A DNA stretch of 64,000 nt from Rusavskia elegans (taxonomy: Eukaryota; Ascomycota; Lecanoromycetes; Teloschistales; Teloschistaceae). The stretch lies in contig SAUG01000035.1 in NCBI GenBank assembly GCA_011316305.1, forward strand, positions 1-64,000, written 5' to 3'. Both the position numbers and the translations under genes were made by a program. Below the pieces are notes generated by a model. The model made no database searches. It was not told the DNA's origin and worked only from the letters and a program-made list of their open reading frames with translations. Position 1 is the first letter of the stretch. Every line of letters starts with the position of its first letter. Positions 50,600 through 61,457 of this stretch are shown in pieces.

Positions 50600-52180
50600 C
50601 ATCTTCGTTCTGCTCCTTGGCCCTGTCCAGCCCTTTCATGAGCGAATACCAGAGCCAATGAGGAGAAGGACTGAGCGAAAAGTAGTGGAGCTGGGTAGTA
50701 CCGGGGCGTTTGGTCCGATAGCAGAATACGCCTTGGAACCTCGATTCGATGTTGACCCGTCTTACAAATTGCAGGACACCGCAGTATTACCTGCAACGTC
50801 TTTGAACATACCAAGTTCTGCCATATCAGACGCTGTGTCACCAAGATTGGAAATCGTGTCGAGCTTCCGGGCCTTCAGATGTATCGGGCTTTCGCTGATC
50901 TTGAACTCTTGCCCTGAAGAATTAAAGATATTTCCGGCATCGAAGCGAGCTGACTATGGGCTGGACTGGAGATTCCCCATCAAGGGTTGTAATGAGCTCG
51001 CAGTCAGATCCTTCCACCAGCTTGGCAAGGTAGGAAGACAATGTGTAGATTGTACTGGAACAAAAGCTGAGTACTCTAGCCAGCCTGTGTTCTCCAACAT
51101 GAGCATCATCACATAGTGCAAATTTCTTGATGAAGCCCCTTTACCTTAATTACTCTTTTGACGATGCTCAGAAGAGCAAAAATAAGATCTTTTGAATCAG
51201 TGGCAACGAATGACCGGGTCAGGGTTATAAGCACTTGGATAAGCAAACGTTTGGTTGAGCTTCGCTCGACTTGTCAAAAATCCTGAAGCCGTCGAGAAAC
51301 ATATTCCCGCTTTCGGCGTTACATATGAGTCGTAAAGAGTAGATTGCGTTAGGATTCATGCCAACGTACCCCATATCCACGGCTGTGTCACTGGAGTCTC
51401 GGTTCGTCTCTCTCAAACCTTCAGATTCGTGGTTACTGAGAAATTAGATGCATTCCAGAGTTGCTTTGCTGAGAAAGAGACTGCGCGACAATAGACTTGA
51501 GCATCTTTGGCGAAGGCGTTTCCTTGCAGAATCCAAGTACGCCGGATCTAGCTTCTTTGAAAGAAAGTCACGAATGAGTGCCATACGCGGCTCCCGTAGG
51601 CCGAAAGGCCAAACATATCGTGAGCGTCGCCAAGTTCATCAGACCGTACATAATCCACTTGTAATCGCCCTTGCATGATGGGAGTTACAATCGAAGGTAG
51701 CGAAGCAATTTGAGAGAGCATTAAACGACGGCGGCTATGTCAGCATCGCTTACTCCAAGCCAGATGAGAACTTCGGTTGCTTTCCCGTAAATATCGCCCA
51801 TGATTTCTACTTGGAATTGCGTTCTTGCAAATTTGCTTGCCAGATACAAAGAGCATCGATCCAGAGATAGCTATTGGCATGACACGGTCGTAGCTGTAGA
51901 AGAGCGTCATTAAGATTCTGGTCACCTCGTATGACACTGAGTTGATGTAGATGCTGAGAGGATTGCCCCAAGTGTAGGACAGCCGTAATACGGAAGGGAC
52001 TCTTCGTGACTAAAGGTCTCCAGGGAGCAGCGCACTGCGTCACCATAATCGATAAGAGGAGCACCAAGCCTAAGTAGTCGGAAACATCGATAATCGGCAC
52101 CATCGGGCAGCGGCAACTTCGAGTGTTCGAACAACCCGGGTATGGTCGAGCCGCGTGTAATGTCGCTGCTCCTTGTCATC
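50600..52180 (-). pseudogene. HET-domain gene, decayed by frameshifts
   Basis: Minus-strand pieces in different frames follow the HET protein order. They are a start region around 52179 leading to CFRLLRLGAPLIDYGDAVRC, then SYTWGNPLSIYIN, then NDALLQLRPCHANSYLWIDA-LCI, then QVEIMGDIYGKATEVLIWLG, then SRRTWILQGNAFA, then ATDSKDLIFALLSI. The C-terminal LPSWWKDL and ISNLGDTASDMAE segments end the series. At least three single- or double-base frame changes lie between about 51,930 and 52,020 and near 51,800, and one in-frame TAG near 50,940. HET proteins trigger incompatibility cell death in filamentous fungi; this copy cannot make one protein. Gene limits are approximate. Confidence 0.75.
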
Positions 52181-53047
52181 ATTGGGAGAACGATACCCAA
52201 AGATTCAGACGGACGATTGACGGGAGGCGAAAACAACTTGTACTACAGCTGAGCTACTATGCACAGCTCTTCTCGCTTCTCGCTTCTCAATATGGTGTCA
52301 GCTGCATGGTGGCTGCATGCTAATAGCTCGGACATCTGGCCTCATTTGACAACATAACGTGCCCCTGTCAAAGCCATGGGTCAAAGCACGCTGGTCTCGT
52401 GGTGTCATCCATCGATGGCAAAAAGGGGCGAATAATTATGGGTACCTGCGACGAAAATTCTGGTACAACGACTTTTCAGACTCGCTATATTGAGGTGACA
52501 TTTCTGATCCATAGCGCCTTCCGGCTTCGTCGAATACTTTTACCTTGTGATAACAACCAATAGCTTGGAAGTTCCAAGATAATGTGCTGCTGATCGAGAA
52601 TATAAGTCATATATAAGGCTGAGTGATTTATACTTGAAATGTTATAAGAGAGTACTGAGAGGAACTGCGGACGGTACACGTTTTTGGCAGAGTTCTCCGG
52701 CAGTGGTGTAGTAATCCCAACCCAGAAAGCGAAGGAAATAGCGGCATTGCTTCCAAAGGCCAACTTCAAGGGCTGGTCTCGGGGCAAGCCTTTGCGAAGA
52801 TCCGTCGTCCAAAGCGAGAGGCGTCCCAGAAGTACATGTAACTCCGTGTCTCGCACCATGATCAGTACACAGATGGAAAATGACAACCACGGCAATCCGA
52901 TTACGCAACAAGACTCAAGGTAAAACCTATAAGTCCGAACACCCCTGCCACTAGCCGTTGACTGAGTGCGATTTCGGGCCCCCATATGTGCCGTCAGCTC
53001 CTGGTGGTTCAAATCCTTTTTCCATGGATGTCTTCATCGTTCTTCTC
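52181..53047. other. Interval between HET pseudogene and F-box gene
   Basis: A minus-strand frame (52485-52983 from its first ATG) contains two hydrophobic stretches (IGLPWLSFSICVLIMV and LAFGSNAAISFAFWVGI) and could be a small membrane protein or part of one. No homology is recognised and no splice structure is evident. Otherwise nothing is seen. Confidence 0.3.
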
Positions 53048-54013
53048 CTATCTCCTTTTCTTCTCCTCCGCTTCGCTTTCCCTGTCCTCGAATCGGAAAA
53101 CGTCCGAGGACTCAACCTTCTCAACCTTCATCATTTCATCCACCCCCCACACAAAACCCCATCTGAGCCATTCGTCTGACGGCGTAGCAGTGGGCGAGAT
53201 ACCCTCGGTAGTATACGTCTGTACTGTATCACCATCACAGACCTTCAACGTCTGGATTTGCTCCGAAAGCAGCCCTTGACACACCACAGTATGCAATTGT
53301 TGACAGATGAACCGGTAAATCTGTTTTCGGTCCCGCTCAACGAATCGCTTACATTCCAGCTCAGGGTCATCTCTTTCCGGGAACACCCCATCAGTCGGTC
53401 GGATTACAGTGCCGTACCCATGCAGCACGTTAATAGTCAAAGTATTGATCTTCAGGCTTCGAGACTCTCCATCTTTGTACAGGAAGCGGGGACCATGGTG
53501 CAACAGTCGATTCAAGGCTCGGAAAAGCACGATGAAGGTCGTGCCAGGCCCACCACAACCCCAAAACAAGCCGCCGCCGTACTTGACGTCGAAAAGCCTC
53601 AGGTTAATATCCAAATGCTCCATCTTGGCTACGGGATGGGAAATACAGGTCCAGGTGGGCCATAACAGGCAGCGTTTGAGCATCACGTCGATTGTATATG
53701 TGACGTCTTTTGCACAACGGGGACTGATGACGAGATGGTTTAGCTCTTGTCTCAATTGACGATTGCACTGCGACAAGGCTGCAGCGGGTCCATTGCGTGT
53801 CAATGGCGGAGGGTAGAAGATGCATCTATCGTTGGGAGTCGTCCAGCTTTTAACGACTTCCCTGTAACGCAGGCCGGCCTCTTTAGGGGAGCTGGGGGGA
53901 TCAGTCGGAGAGGTTAGGATCAGAGTATAGATCTCGTCGCGTGTTTCGCGGGGAAGCTTCAAGAATGAGGGTCGTTGTTGGGACATGATCTCATGCACTG
54001 GTAGGGCATCCAT
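53048..54013 (-). CDS. F-box/2EXR-like protein
   Basis: Single exon, 321 residues, clear ATG. After a short leader it starts with FLKLPRETRDEIYTLIL (residues about 17-33), the LPxExRxxIYxxIL helix typical of fungal F-box-like 2EXR domain proteins. A section follows with ALSQCNRQLRQELNHL, matching the second conserved helix of that domain (usually LLxvCRQIRxEa). The middle contains NRLLHHGPRFLYKDG, and the C-terminus is charged (ESEAEEKKRR). These proteins are expanded in ascomycetes and are thought to act as adaptors or structural domains; a specific role cannot be given. Frame and length look intact. Confidence 0.72.
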   Translation of the reverse strand: MDALPVHEIMSQQRPSFLKLPRETRDEIYTLILTSPTDPPSSPKEAGLRYREVVKSWTTPNDRCIFYPPPLTRNGPAAALSQCNRQLRQELNHLVISPRCAKDVTYTIDVMLKRCLLWPTWTCISHPVAKMEHLDINLRLFDVKYGGGLFWGCGGPGTTFIVLFRALNRLLHHGPRFLYKDGESRSLKINTLTINVLHGYGTVIRPTDGVFPERDDPELECKRFVERDRKQIYRFICQQLHTVVCQGLLSEQIQTLKVCDGDTVQTYTTEGISPTATPSDEWLRWGFVWGVDEMMKVEKVESSDVFRFEDRESEAEEKKRR

Positions 54014-54718
54014 TTTGGCTGGCCGTCGAGGCGCTGGTCCAAGGCATGGGGAGCATCAATATCCAAGTGGCACTTCTAAAGACAAGGACTTCAACCAGAA
54101 GAGGAAGCCAACTGTCTCCAGGAAATGTTGAGGCAAGGGATAGCATTTAGTGATCGAAGGCTCCGGACCAGCACCCCTCGTATTGTGATATCGGTAGGCA
54201 GAACCCTAGGGTTAGGGTATCGATATCAATCTAACTCTTTCGAGCGATGTATAAAAGTATCGTGATTAGTGTGTCTCTCTTTATCCCCGACGCAAGATAT
54301 ATTCATTACTCAACTCCCGCCTCGTCAAGTGAAAGATCCGGGCAGATGTTCGAGAAACGAGCTCTGCTAATATTACTTGTCGCTGTATTGAATGCTCTTG
54401 ATGAAGCATACACAGCATACCCTCAGCATGACATCCATAGGAAGTATTCCCTTGCGTCTTGGCGCACAAATAAGCTGGTTTGAAGTCGTCGGCGGCCTAT
54501 CCACGGTTTTCTTTCTGGCGTCGTGCCGCCCCGTATTCATCTGCATCTACTGAGACTCAAGCGATCCATGGTGTATAGCCGAGGACCAGTGAGTTATTTT
54601 TGTAGCTGCTGTTTCCCCCATGGTCAACTCTCATAAAGACGTCAATGGCTGTCATTCCCGCTATGCTTTGAAGGCGCTAGTCAGATAGATGTACTAGTTC
54701 GTCACAGTATCATTCAAC
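54014..54718. other. Intergenic with a telobox-like site
   Basis: Contains AACCCTAGGGTTAGGG at 54202-54217, but no gene beyond short frames (78 codons or fewer). Confidence 0.5.
54202..54217. promoter_or_regulatory. Telobox-like AACCCTA/TTAGGG site
   Basis: AACCCTAGGGTTAGGG combines an AACCCTA box with its inverted partner. It lies about 190 bp upstream of the F-box-like gene at 54013. Such motifs are recognised by Tbf1/TRF-like Myb proteins in fungi. It could be a promoter element or a short interstitial telomere scar; function is inferred only. Confidence 0.4.
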
Positions 54719-55408
54719 ATGCTCGTTCTTTTCCGTTTCGCTTGCGTTCTGAATTTGGGGTGGTATACAGCCATCCCAGCACTCAGACCAGCACCAGGGT
54801 AATATCCAACCTCTCTGCCACTTCACAATGAAGATTTACTGAACAACCCAATCAACCGACTATAGAAGACCAGCCTTCCCCAATCGCCCCGAGGCCCCCC
54901 AGCGTTCCGTCACCTACGACATCCCCAGTACATAGGTCCGCATAACCCTTACGAAATTTTCCGGCTACCAGATCCCGCCTGGGTCGGTAGCCCCCTTCAT
55001 TCGCACCGCCCTCTCCTCCCTTGACCACACCGCTTGCAGGAGGGTGGCTCCACCGCTCCTCTAGGACCCGATCGCAAAACAATTGGATTCACAAATTACG
55101 CTCTCATAATGAGCTTCAACGACGTCACGATCCATAATCCCGACCTCGGCGGAGGCCACACACGATTCGATGAGGTGAGAGCCGTTTACCAAGGTATCAG
55201 GGCAGTAATCCAGCGGCTCGGGTATGAGGAGTGCCAGATTGAAGCATGGAGGATGATGAATGGCAGGAGCCAAAAGTTCAAAGTGAAGCTTTTGATGAGC
55301 GGGTATCTGACCAATGCTCACAGCATAGCGGGGATTGTAGCGAACTTCCGGCATAATGTGACGGAGGGCAAGGATGAGGCAGCGAGGGTGGGAACCGCGA
55401 CGAGTTGA
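54719..55408 (+). CDS. Possible small secreted protein, split by an intron
   Basis: An ATG at 54719 opens a signal-peptide-like sequence (MLVLFRFACVLNLGWYTAIPA) that runs to a GTAATA donor near 54797. The next long open frame starts after a TTGCAG acceptor near 55038 and encodes about 120 residues: GFTNYALIMSFNDVTIHNPD, EVRAVYQGIRAVIQRLGYEE and KFKVKLLMSGYLT are well protein-like. The 240-bp intron is unusually long and could contain another exon. No domain is recognised. The 3' part is more convincing than the join. Confidence 0.45.
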
Positions 55409-55484
55409 TTGATAGTATTGACGGAACTTGGAATGTGAAGCGATTATCGCCCAGACTGCGAGGCATACTTATCTGTGAAAATTT

Positions 55485-55700
55485 CTACGTTGGTTAAGTC
55501 ATCGGTGGAAGGATGCGTCACATTGCTGAGCAAATTTGAATTGAAATTCCATGGAACCGTTATTTGCGTCACCTGAACTGGGGTACAAGTTCTGCTACCG
55601 TGTAGTCAATGCTGGTGTACCAACGCTTGATTTGCTCACCGAACCACTGGTTCACCGGGCACCAAAGCCAAAACAAATAACTAAATAAATCGCCCAGGTT
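55485..55700 (-). repeat. Unmutated fragment of the 1-kb repeat
   Basis: The reverse complement of this segment is the first about 215 bp of the repeat at 11470-12484 and 31819-32745, including TTTGGTGCCCGGTGAACCAG and TTCAATTCAAATTTGCTCAG. Here the CpA and TpG dinucleotides are intact where the subtelomeric copies have TpA, so this is the closest thing to the ancestral sequence. Only the end is present, in a gene-bearing region. Confidence 0.85.
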
Positions 55701-55822
55701 GGCGAACGTTCTTCGCAGATTTCTTACTGGTCGTATGTCTTTCTAGAAAGCGTTGTGTCTAGAGTCCATGCACTGGCTCAGCACCGCCGCCTTCTGACAT
55801 AATTTTCAGATCGTCTTGAAAT

Positions 55823-57019
55823 CTAGTAGTACAGTTGCCCTTGACATTTCCGATGAATACACAATGCACCACCACTGTTCCCCCTACTCCATCTCGTCAT
55901 CCAATCCACGCCCTCCCGCACCTGATTATCCATCATTCCCCACCTTACTAACCGCGCACGATCCCAAATGCAATAGCCCCATTTCAGGGAGCAAAGGATC
56001 GGCGCCTGGCGATCGTAGTATGTATCGCTGAAAACGACCTCACTCAGGTAGAGTGGACTTGCGCGAGTGGGAAGGGTGTACATGCTGTGGTTGTAGAAAG
56101 CATAGCCTGCATTCTTTTCGTGCACATCGAACGGAGCATCGGACCACACTGTGAGGACTTGGGTGGAACAAGCGACCCGGCATCCGAAGGCAGCTTTGGC
56201 CAAAGGTTCCTCTCCACTGCGAGTTGATTCCACGTCCAGACTGTTGGGGGCAGCGTCCGAAGGCATGTAACCCATCATGAGAAGGAGTCTTTGAATGAGC
56301 GGTAGCTGGTCACTAACAAGTGAGACCTGGCTCTTAACTTTCGTCAGCTCATACTCGTCGTGGAGGAAATAGTAAAGACATTCCAATTCTTCCAATCCCT
56401 ATGCAGTCATATTCCGCACGAAGGGGAAAACCATGTACGCCACGTGTCTTTGATGCCTCAAGGTACATGGTTTCTTAGGACAGGCGAGCTGGCATAAAAA
56501 CCAAAATCGCCAAAGCGCGCGTTGAATGCGGTAGAGCTCAGACGAGGTGACAGGGTCTTCTTGGCTGAATGCGATACTCTGGGCACCCGGTGTACTTGGT
56601 CTGATACAGCGTGAGCGTATGAAGGCGCTTGTCCAAGTCTTCATGTCTTGCTGTACGATGGCGATATCCTTGAGTGCGATGAAGGGGTTGCCGAGAGTGT
56701 TAACGGCACAAGGTGTCTCATCATCTTCAAGCCAAGAGTCAAAGTCGTCAGGAGGTTCGTTGTGAGGCTTCCGCGAATATTCTGCATAGCGCAGGCTTAG
56801 TATGGCTGAAGCAATTATCTGAAATTGTCGTGGCAACGAGGCTTCCAATGCATTGAGAAGCAGATCCTCATAGCGAGCCGTGTATAGAAGTTTTTGAAGA
56901 GGGTGTGTCTGGACCATTTTCCAGAGGGACCATAGGTCCATGTACGAAAGAATGTTGTAGGAGATCTCATTGGGTAGGCTTGTCCAGTGAATATGTGTAG
57001 GATACGTAGTCGAAATCAT
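55823..57019 (-). pseudogene. F-box protein gene interrupted by one stop codon
   Basis: Read on the minus strand, a 206-codon frame starts with the F-box WTSLPNEISYNILSYMDLWS (residues 12-31). It ends at a TAG (56399-56401) after FPFVRNMTA. The same frame continues directly (GLEELECLYYFLHDEYEL...) for 190 more codons to a stop at 55823. The 398-residue composite has the usual length and layout of fungal F-box proteins, and nothing but the single TAG interrupts it. TGG to TAG on this strand is CCA to CTA on the other, a RIP-type CpA change. It could be a recent pseudogene, a readthrough gene or an assembly error. Confidence 0.75.
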
Positions 57020-57902
57020 CTTGAGACTGGATAGGTACGAAGGTTTGGTAGGGGTAACTGTTGGTGGTGTTAATCAGCTGATATACTCCAAAGCTTTATA
57101 TATAAGGTGACTCATTGAAAACGAAAAATCCAGACGGACTTGACTTTTGCTAGAAGCTGCGGAGTTGAGCGCATTTGCCGTGGCCTTGATGCGCTAATTA
57201 CCACATCGACCAGCTGGGATTTATGACTCTACATCTTGACTAGAACTAACCTGCTTGTCGAGGGCGGGCCTTGGCAGACGCGAGTCTTATTCGACCATCT
57301 CAGCGTACTTATGATGGTAGGACCATGTAAAATGTGGAAGCAGTGAGCTCATTAAGGATTCATGGTTGATCAAAAATCTACAATTATATCTGCCGTTGAG
57401 GGAGTCAGCGGGCGCTAAGCCTACTAAGCCCGATCGAGTTGCCCCCTTTGAGTCAGGAGCGCCGAAGCGCTAGGGACGATACCTGATCCAAGCGTATCTA
57501 AGCGCCTAACTTAATAGGACTATATACGGCTGCGCAAGTAGCCTCCCCGTGGACCCTACTTTACAGTAACCGCCTACGAGAGAGTCTATCGATAAGGATG
57601 AAAGTCGAAAATCACGGCGATAAGCTAGGCGGAGTACCTGATGGGAATGTGGGCCAAAGGATACGATTTGCTCGGGGATCGTTCCTTGTTTAGGTTTCGT
57701 TTGATTTCGGTGGTACGGAGGGCGGCAGTCCTTCCCATTCCTTACCTCCTGTTTTACCAATCGCTTCCCTTGCCTTGCAGCGTTACAAGCGCGCCTTCTC
57801 CCCACCTTAGACTTAAATCTTGGTCACTGCCAAGACCTTGACTTGATAAGACCTGAGGATAATACCTCACCTCAATCCTCGTCAATCCATATCTTTGCAT
57901 CC
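57020..57902. other. Intergenic, no gene seen
   Basis: Divergent intergenic region between the F-box pseudogene and the hydrolase. Frames are 99 codons or shorter and featureless. A TATATATAAG sequence at about 57097 lies upstream of the F-box gene. Confidence 0.45.
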
Positions 57903-59167
57903 ATGTCAAGCACCAACGTACAATTTGCGACGACCGAGGCGCCCTCACATCGCTCCTACTTCCACGTGGGCGGTCATTATCGGGACATTGGCCAGGATGA
58001 AAGCCAGCACGTCATGACCGGCCAAATGTACGTTGAAAAGCTGATACCCAGTCAAACGCCCATGGCCACTGGTATTCATCCATGGAGCCGGCCCGACTGG
58101 ATCTGTGAGCCCATTTTCCTCCTCGCTGCTTATTGCTCGGTCGAGTGTATATGGGTTGTATATATCAAGCTGAGATGACTGGAAGTCAATGCGTGCGCGA
58201 AGAGTATGGAGTAAAGAGCCTGTGATCACTGCGTTCTCTGATTCGATCAGATGTATCTAGGTATCCATCATACAGTTTTCACTGATGTGCCCGAGTCTAG
58301 AACTTTCTCAACACGCCCGATGGTCGCAAAGGTTGGGCATCATGGCTGCTGGACCAGGGCTACATGATCTACCTCCTCGACCAAACATGTAGAGGTCGTT
58401 CTTCCCACCATCTTTCCAACGGTCCAACCATCACCTACCCAGCCGAGCTTGCCGAGAAACGCTGGACGGCTTGCTGTGACTATCATCTTTGGCCAGAAGC
58501 CGCCCTTCATACACAATGGCCCGGCTCGGGCCGTATGGGCGATGCCATCTTCGATGCTTATTACGCTAGTACTGTTCCTTCTCTGGCAGACCCCGCTGCC
58601 GAACAAGTCTTGATGCGCACCGCTGGAGCTTGCCTGCTGGATCGTATTGGCCCCGCTATTCTGATTACCCATTCACAGGGTGGGACCCATGGCTGGCTAT
58701 GGGCCGACGCACGTCCCGAGCTCGTCAAAGCCATCGTAGCGGTAGAGCCTGCTGGCCCCCCCTCTCAGAGCACAGTTACAAAGGCGTCAAATGCTAAACG
58801 CTTCGGTATCACGGACGTGGCGCTTGTCTATGACCCGCCAGTGGCCATGACGCCGGACGGTGAAAGACCATTGCAGACGGAAAGCTACCAGGCCGCCAAT
58901 GGCAGCACCTACACCCTGCAACAAGAACCGGCACGGACACTTGCGAACATCCACAGCATCCCTGTCCTTGTGGAGACTGGGGAGGCAAGTTCTCACGCCA
59001 CGTATGATGAGTTCACCGTGGAATTCCTTCGTCAAGCCGGCGTCAGGGTGGAACACCTCAAACTTGCAGAAAAGGGCATCCACGGGAATGGTCACCTGCA
59101 ATATCTGGAGATGAATAATCTGGAAATCATCGAGCTGCTGGAGAAGTGGATTGCCAAAATTGCTTGA
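57903..59167 (+). pseudogene. Alpha/beta-hydrolase gene with a frameshift in exon 1
   Basis: Exon 1 starts MSSTNVQFATTEAPSHRSYF and runs GQMYVEKLIPSQT. The oxyanion-hole motif VFIHGAGPTGS follows only in the next frame, so one base is gained or two lost at about 58,050-58,070. A GTGAGC donor (58105) and CTAG acceptor (58300) then join in phase to exon 2 (58301-59167), which is open to the end: NTPDGRKGWASWLLDQGY, CRGRSS, the nucleophile elbow ITHSQGGTHGW and a C-terminal GIHGNGHLQYLE with the probable catalytic His. This belongs to the fungal alpha/beta-hydrolase group with HSQGG Ser. It is convergent with the MmgE/PrpD relic; gene ends are 170 bp apart. A functional protein would need the frameshift to be an error. 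Confidence 0.72.
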
Positions 59168-59333
59168 TCATGAACAACAAGTCGTACAGAGAGGGTACGC
59201 TCGCCCGAACTGGGGCCCCAAAGCGTTTACAGAACCAGCCTTTTTAGCTTCCGATCACACTTTCTTTGATCGGGCGACTCCAATACCCAACGGACGAGAC
59301 CTGATCTGTCGCAACCGGCTACTAATTCCAATG

Positions 59334-60835
59334 TTATAACGTCTTACCTCGCCACAGGATGTCGACAAAGTCGTAGACCATTGTTGTCTCGGCTTTTGTT
59401 GTAACGCTTGCTATGATCTGCTCAACTTCTTCGCTAAAGAAGACAAGACTCAGGTTCCGATAAATCTTGGCTTCCACGACTTTCCTGGTCCCGGGGTACT
59501 TGGGGCTACCAAGCGGATATTCGACAGCGAGCTCTTGCGTGCGGTTCCTATTCGCAAATATCACAGTCAAAGCACTGGCCAGAGACCTTTTCCCTTCACC
59601 GTGTGTACTGCTGGGACTCGAAGATTTCGATCTTCTCGCGAAGGTACTCAACTCTGGGGTCAATTGCCCATGGAGTTGTGTCACTGAAATCACGTGGATT
59701 GGGCTGTGCCCCTTTGAGCAGCGTCGCAGCAAGGATGTATCGCATGCAGTGATCCCGGTCTGCTGCGTTCTTGTGAGGACCAGACTTGTCAATGATCGAA
59801 CAAGCTGCGGCATGGGTGCGGACCCTAATTCTGCAGATGTCTATGTTCAAGTCGGCGGCCTGTTTTTTTGATATCCGTCCAAGTTTTAGCATGGCTTCCA
59901 TGGCGGTCAAAGAGTGTGTTTCGGCAGGAGTGAGCTTAAATAGTGTATTTCCCACCACCCAAGTATTGAAAGGTCTTGGAAGATTGAACTCTTTGCCCTG
60001 GGAGATTGAAACCCCAACGCGGTGCACTGAACACCGTCAAAGCTCCCGGTTGCCCTGAACGCGTAAGAAGAGCAAGTCGGACTGCACGCATGCATGCGTC
60101 ACCTCCAGCCCATCCTTTTCGAGGACCTGTATTTTGTCCATGGTGGTATATCCATAAAGGATGGCCATCCATCCATGCTTGGGAGTTGGCATCGACCGCT
60201 TGACTTTCACTGAGACCAAGCAGCCAGCTGATCACGGCAGCGGAGGCAATCTTGACAAGGATGACGTGGTCAAGCCCTACCGAATACGAAAACTTTTGAT
60301 ATCTGAGAGCATCCTTGAAGCTCGTAGGTCTTGACGAGTGCAATCAGAACCGTTTGAACAGTCAGAGGGGGTGTAATGTCCGAGGTCTCGGCCGGGTTTC
60401 GACTGAGCCAATCCGCGACTGCCAGGATGGAACCAATATTGTCTGCCGCGATGTTATTGCTGCTTGCAAATATCACTCACATAAAGGCGTACCTGAAGCA
60501 TTACCCCATTCCGCCCCGGTGAATGCGTCACTGTGATCGAGGTATCGAATCAACACAGCCATGTCGAAAGCGCCTTCCACAGGATCGAACTCAAACGCTG
60601 TGCCAGGTAGGCGAAACCCACGTCGGGTTATACAGCCTTCGACAAACGGGCCTATGAACGACGGACAGTCACCACTTGATACAATTTCCATAGCACAACC
60701 GACAGCGTCGAGCAACGCAATCCGAGCTCGTTCGATCGCAAGCGGACCTTGGATTTCGTACTGATAAACGTAGCGTGCGATATCCGTCAGGACATGGCCA
60801 GTCAATTGAGCAAGAGAAGTCGCGGTATCGTCCAT
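59334..60835 (-). pseudogene. MmgE/PrpD family gene with three frameshifts
   Basis: Exon 1 (60835-60493) encodes MDDTATSLAQL..., ARIALLDAVGCAMEI and YLDHSDAF. A GTACGC...CGGCAG intron joins it in phase to DNIGSILAVADW. Further segments are MDGHPLWIYHHGQNTGPRKG, WAGGDACMRAVRLALL, NAADRDHCMRYILA and a C-terminal ANRNRTQELAVEYP. All are typical of the 2-methylcitrate dehydratase/cis-aconitate decarboxylase (MmgE/PrpD) superfamily. The reading frame changes at about 60,280-60,300, 60,000-60,015 and 59,590-59,606, and the homology resumes each time in another frame. Exact substrate cannot be inferred; members act in the methylcitrate cycle and in some secondary-metabolite clusters. The copy appears inactivated. 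Confidence 0.8.
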
Positions 60836-61457
60836 CGCTAGGACTTGACTTGCCCAGTGCTAGGCTGAATGGCGTACTGCTTCAGTCAGTTACAGACCAT
60901 AATCTGCATTTCAACCAGTATTTTTGGTTTACGGATCAGTCCATGCTTCGCTCAGACAGAGCGACACACGAAGCTCTAAGAAGAGCACAATGTCAAAGCA
61001 AGGACGACGTGGGGCTTGAGGTGCGCGGGCGATCAGCTATAATCCTTCGATGTCTGCAGAAGTTTCAATGGCTGTCTAAGACCCCGCAGAAATTGTTAAG
61101 CATGGATGCTGTTTCCAGCAGGGATTGCGCCTGCGTACTCATGTTGGTGCCATTTACCTGCGCTCCGTTTAGCTCGGGGCTCAACTTGACCTCGAATTCG
61201 AGCTTCGGGTCGCGGGAAAAGACCTTTAATCCAATAGCACATGGAGCAGTCCGTTGTCTTGAACATTCTTGTATGAGTTATCTTAATCCCCTATATATAC
61301 GATTCAAACGTTTCATCCACTTATCCTATGTACTGGTGGGGTCTCTGATTTGGTTGGTAGTCGAGGTATCGTTGGTGTCACTCGAGGTATCGGATGCCCA
61401 CCCCGCCTGTCCCAGGGGACAATTCACCGGTGGATCTTGGTACCGTCTACTTGCCCT
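60836..61457. other. Interval with a duplicated calpain-gene tail
   Basis: No complete gene. On the minus strand, 61100-61260 reads CAIGLKVFSRDPKLEFEVKLSPEL, nearly the same as the C-terminus of the calpain-like gene (CAIGLKVFSHDPKLELEVKLSPEL at 61500-61600). The DNA is about 90% alike over the compared 80 bp. This is a truncated tandem duplication or the remains of an earlier exon. The long plus-strand frame (60775-61461) is its antisense shadow. Confidence 0.6.

Noticed and set aside
50658..51116. 152-codon plus-strand frame
   Set aside because: Antisense to the C-terminal part of the HET pseudogene, where the minus strand carries recognisable motifs.
59334..60835. Intact MmgE/PrpD gene with several introns at the frame changes
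   Set aside because: The frame changes fall inside conserved motifs with no GT-AG pair in phase and no extra sequence, so they are frameshifts rather than introns.
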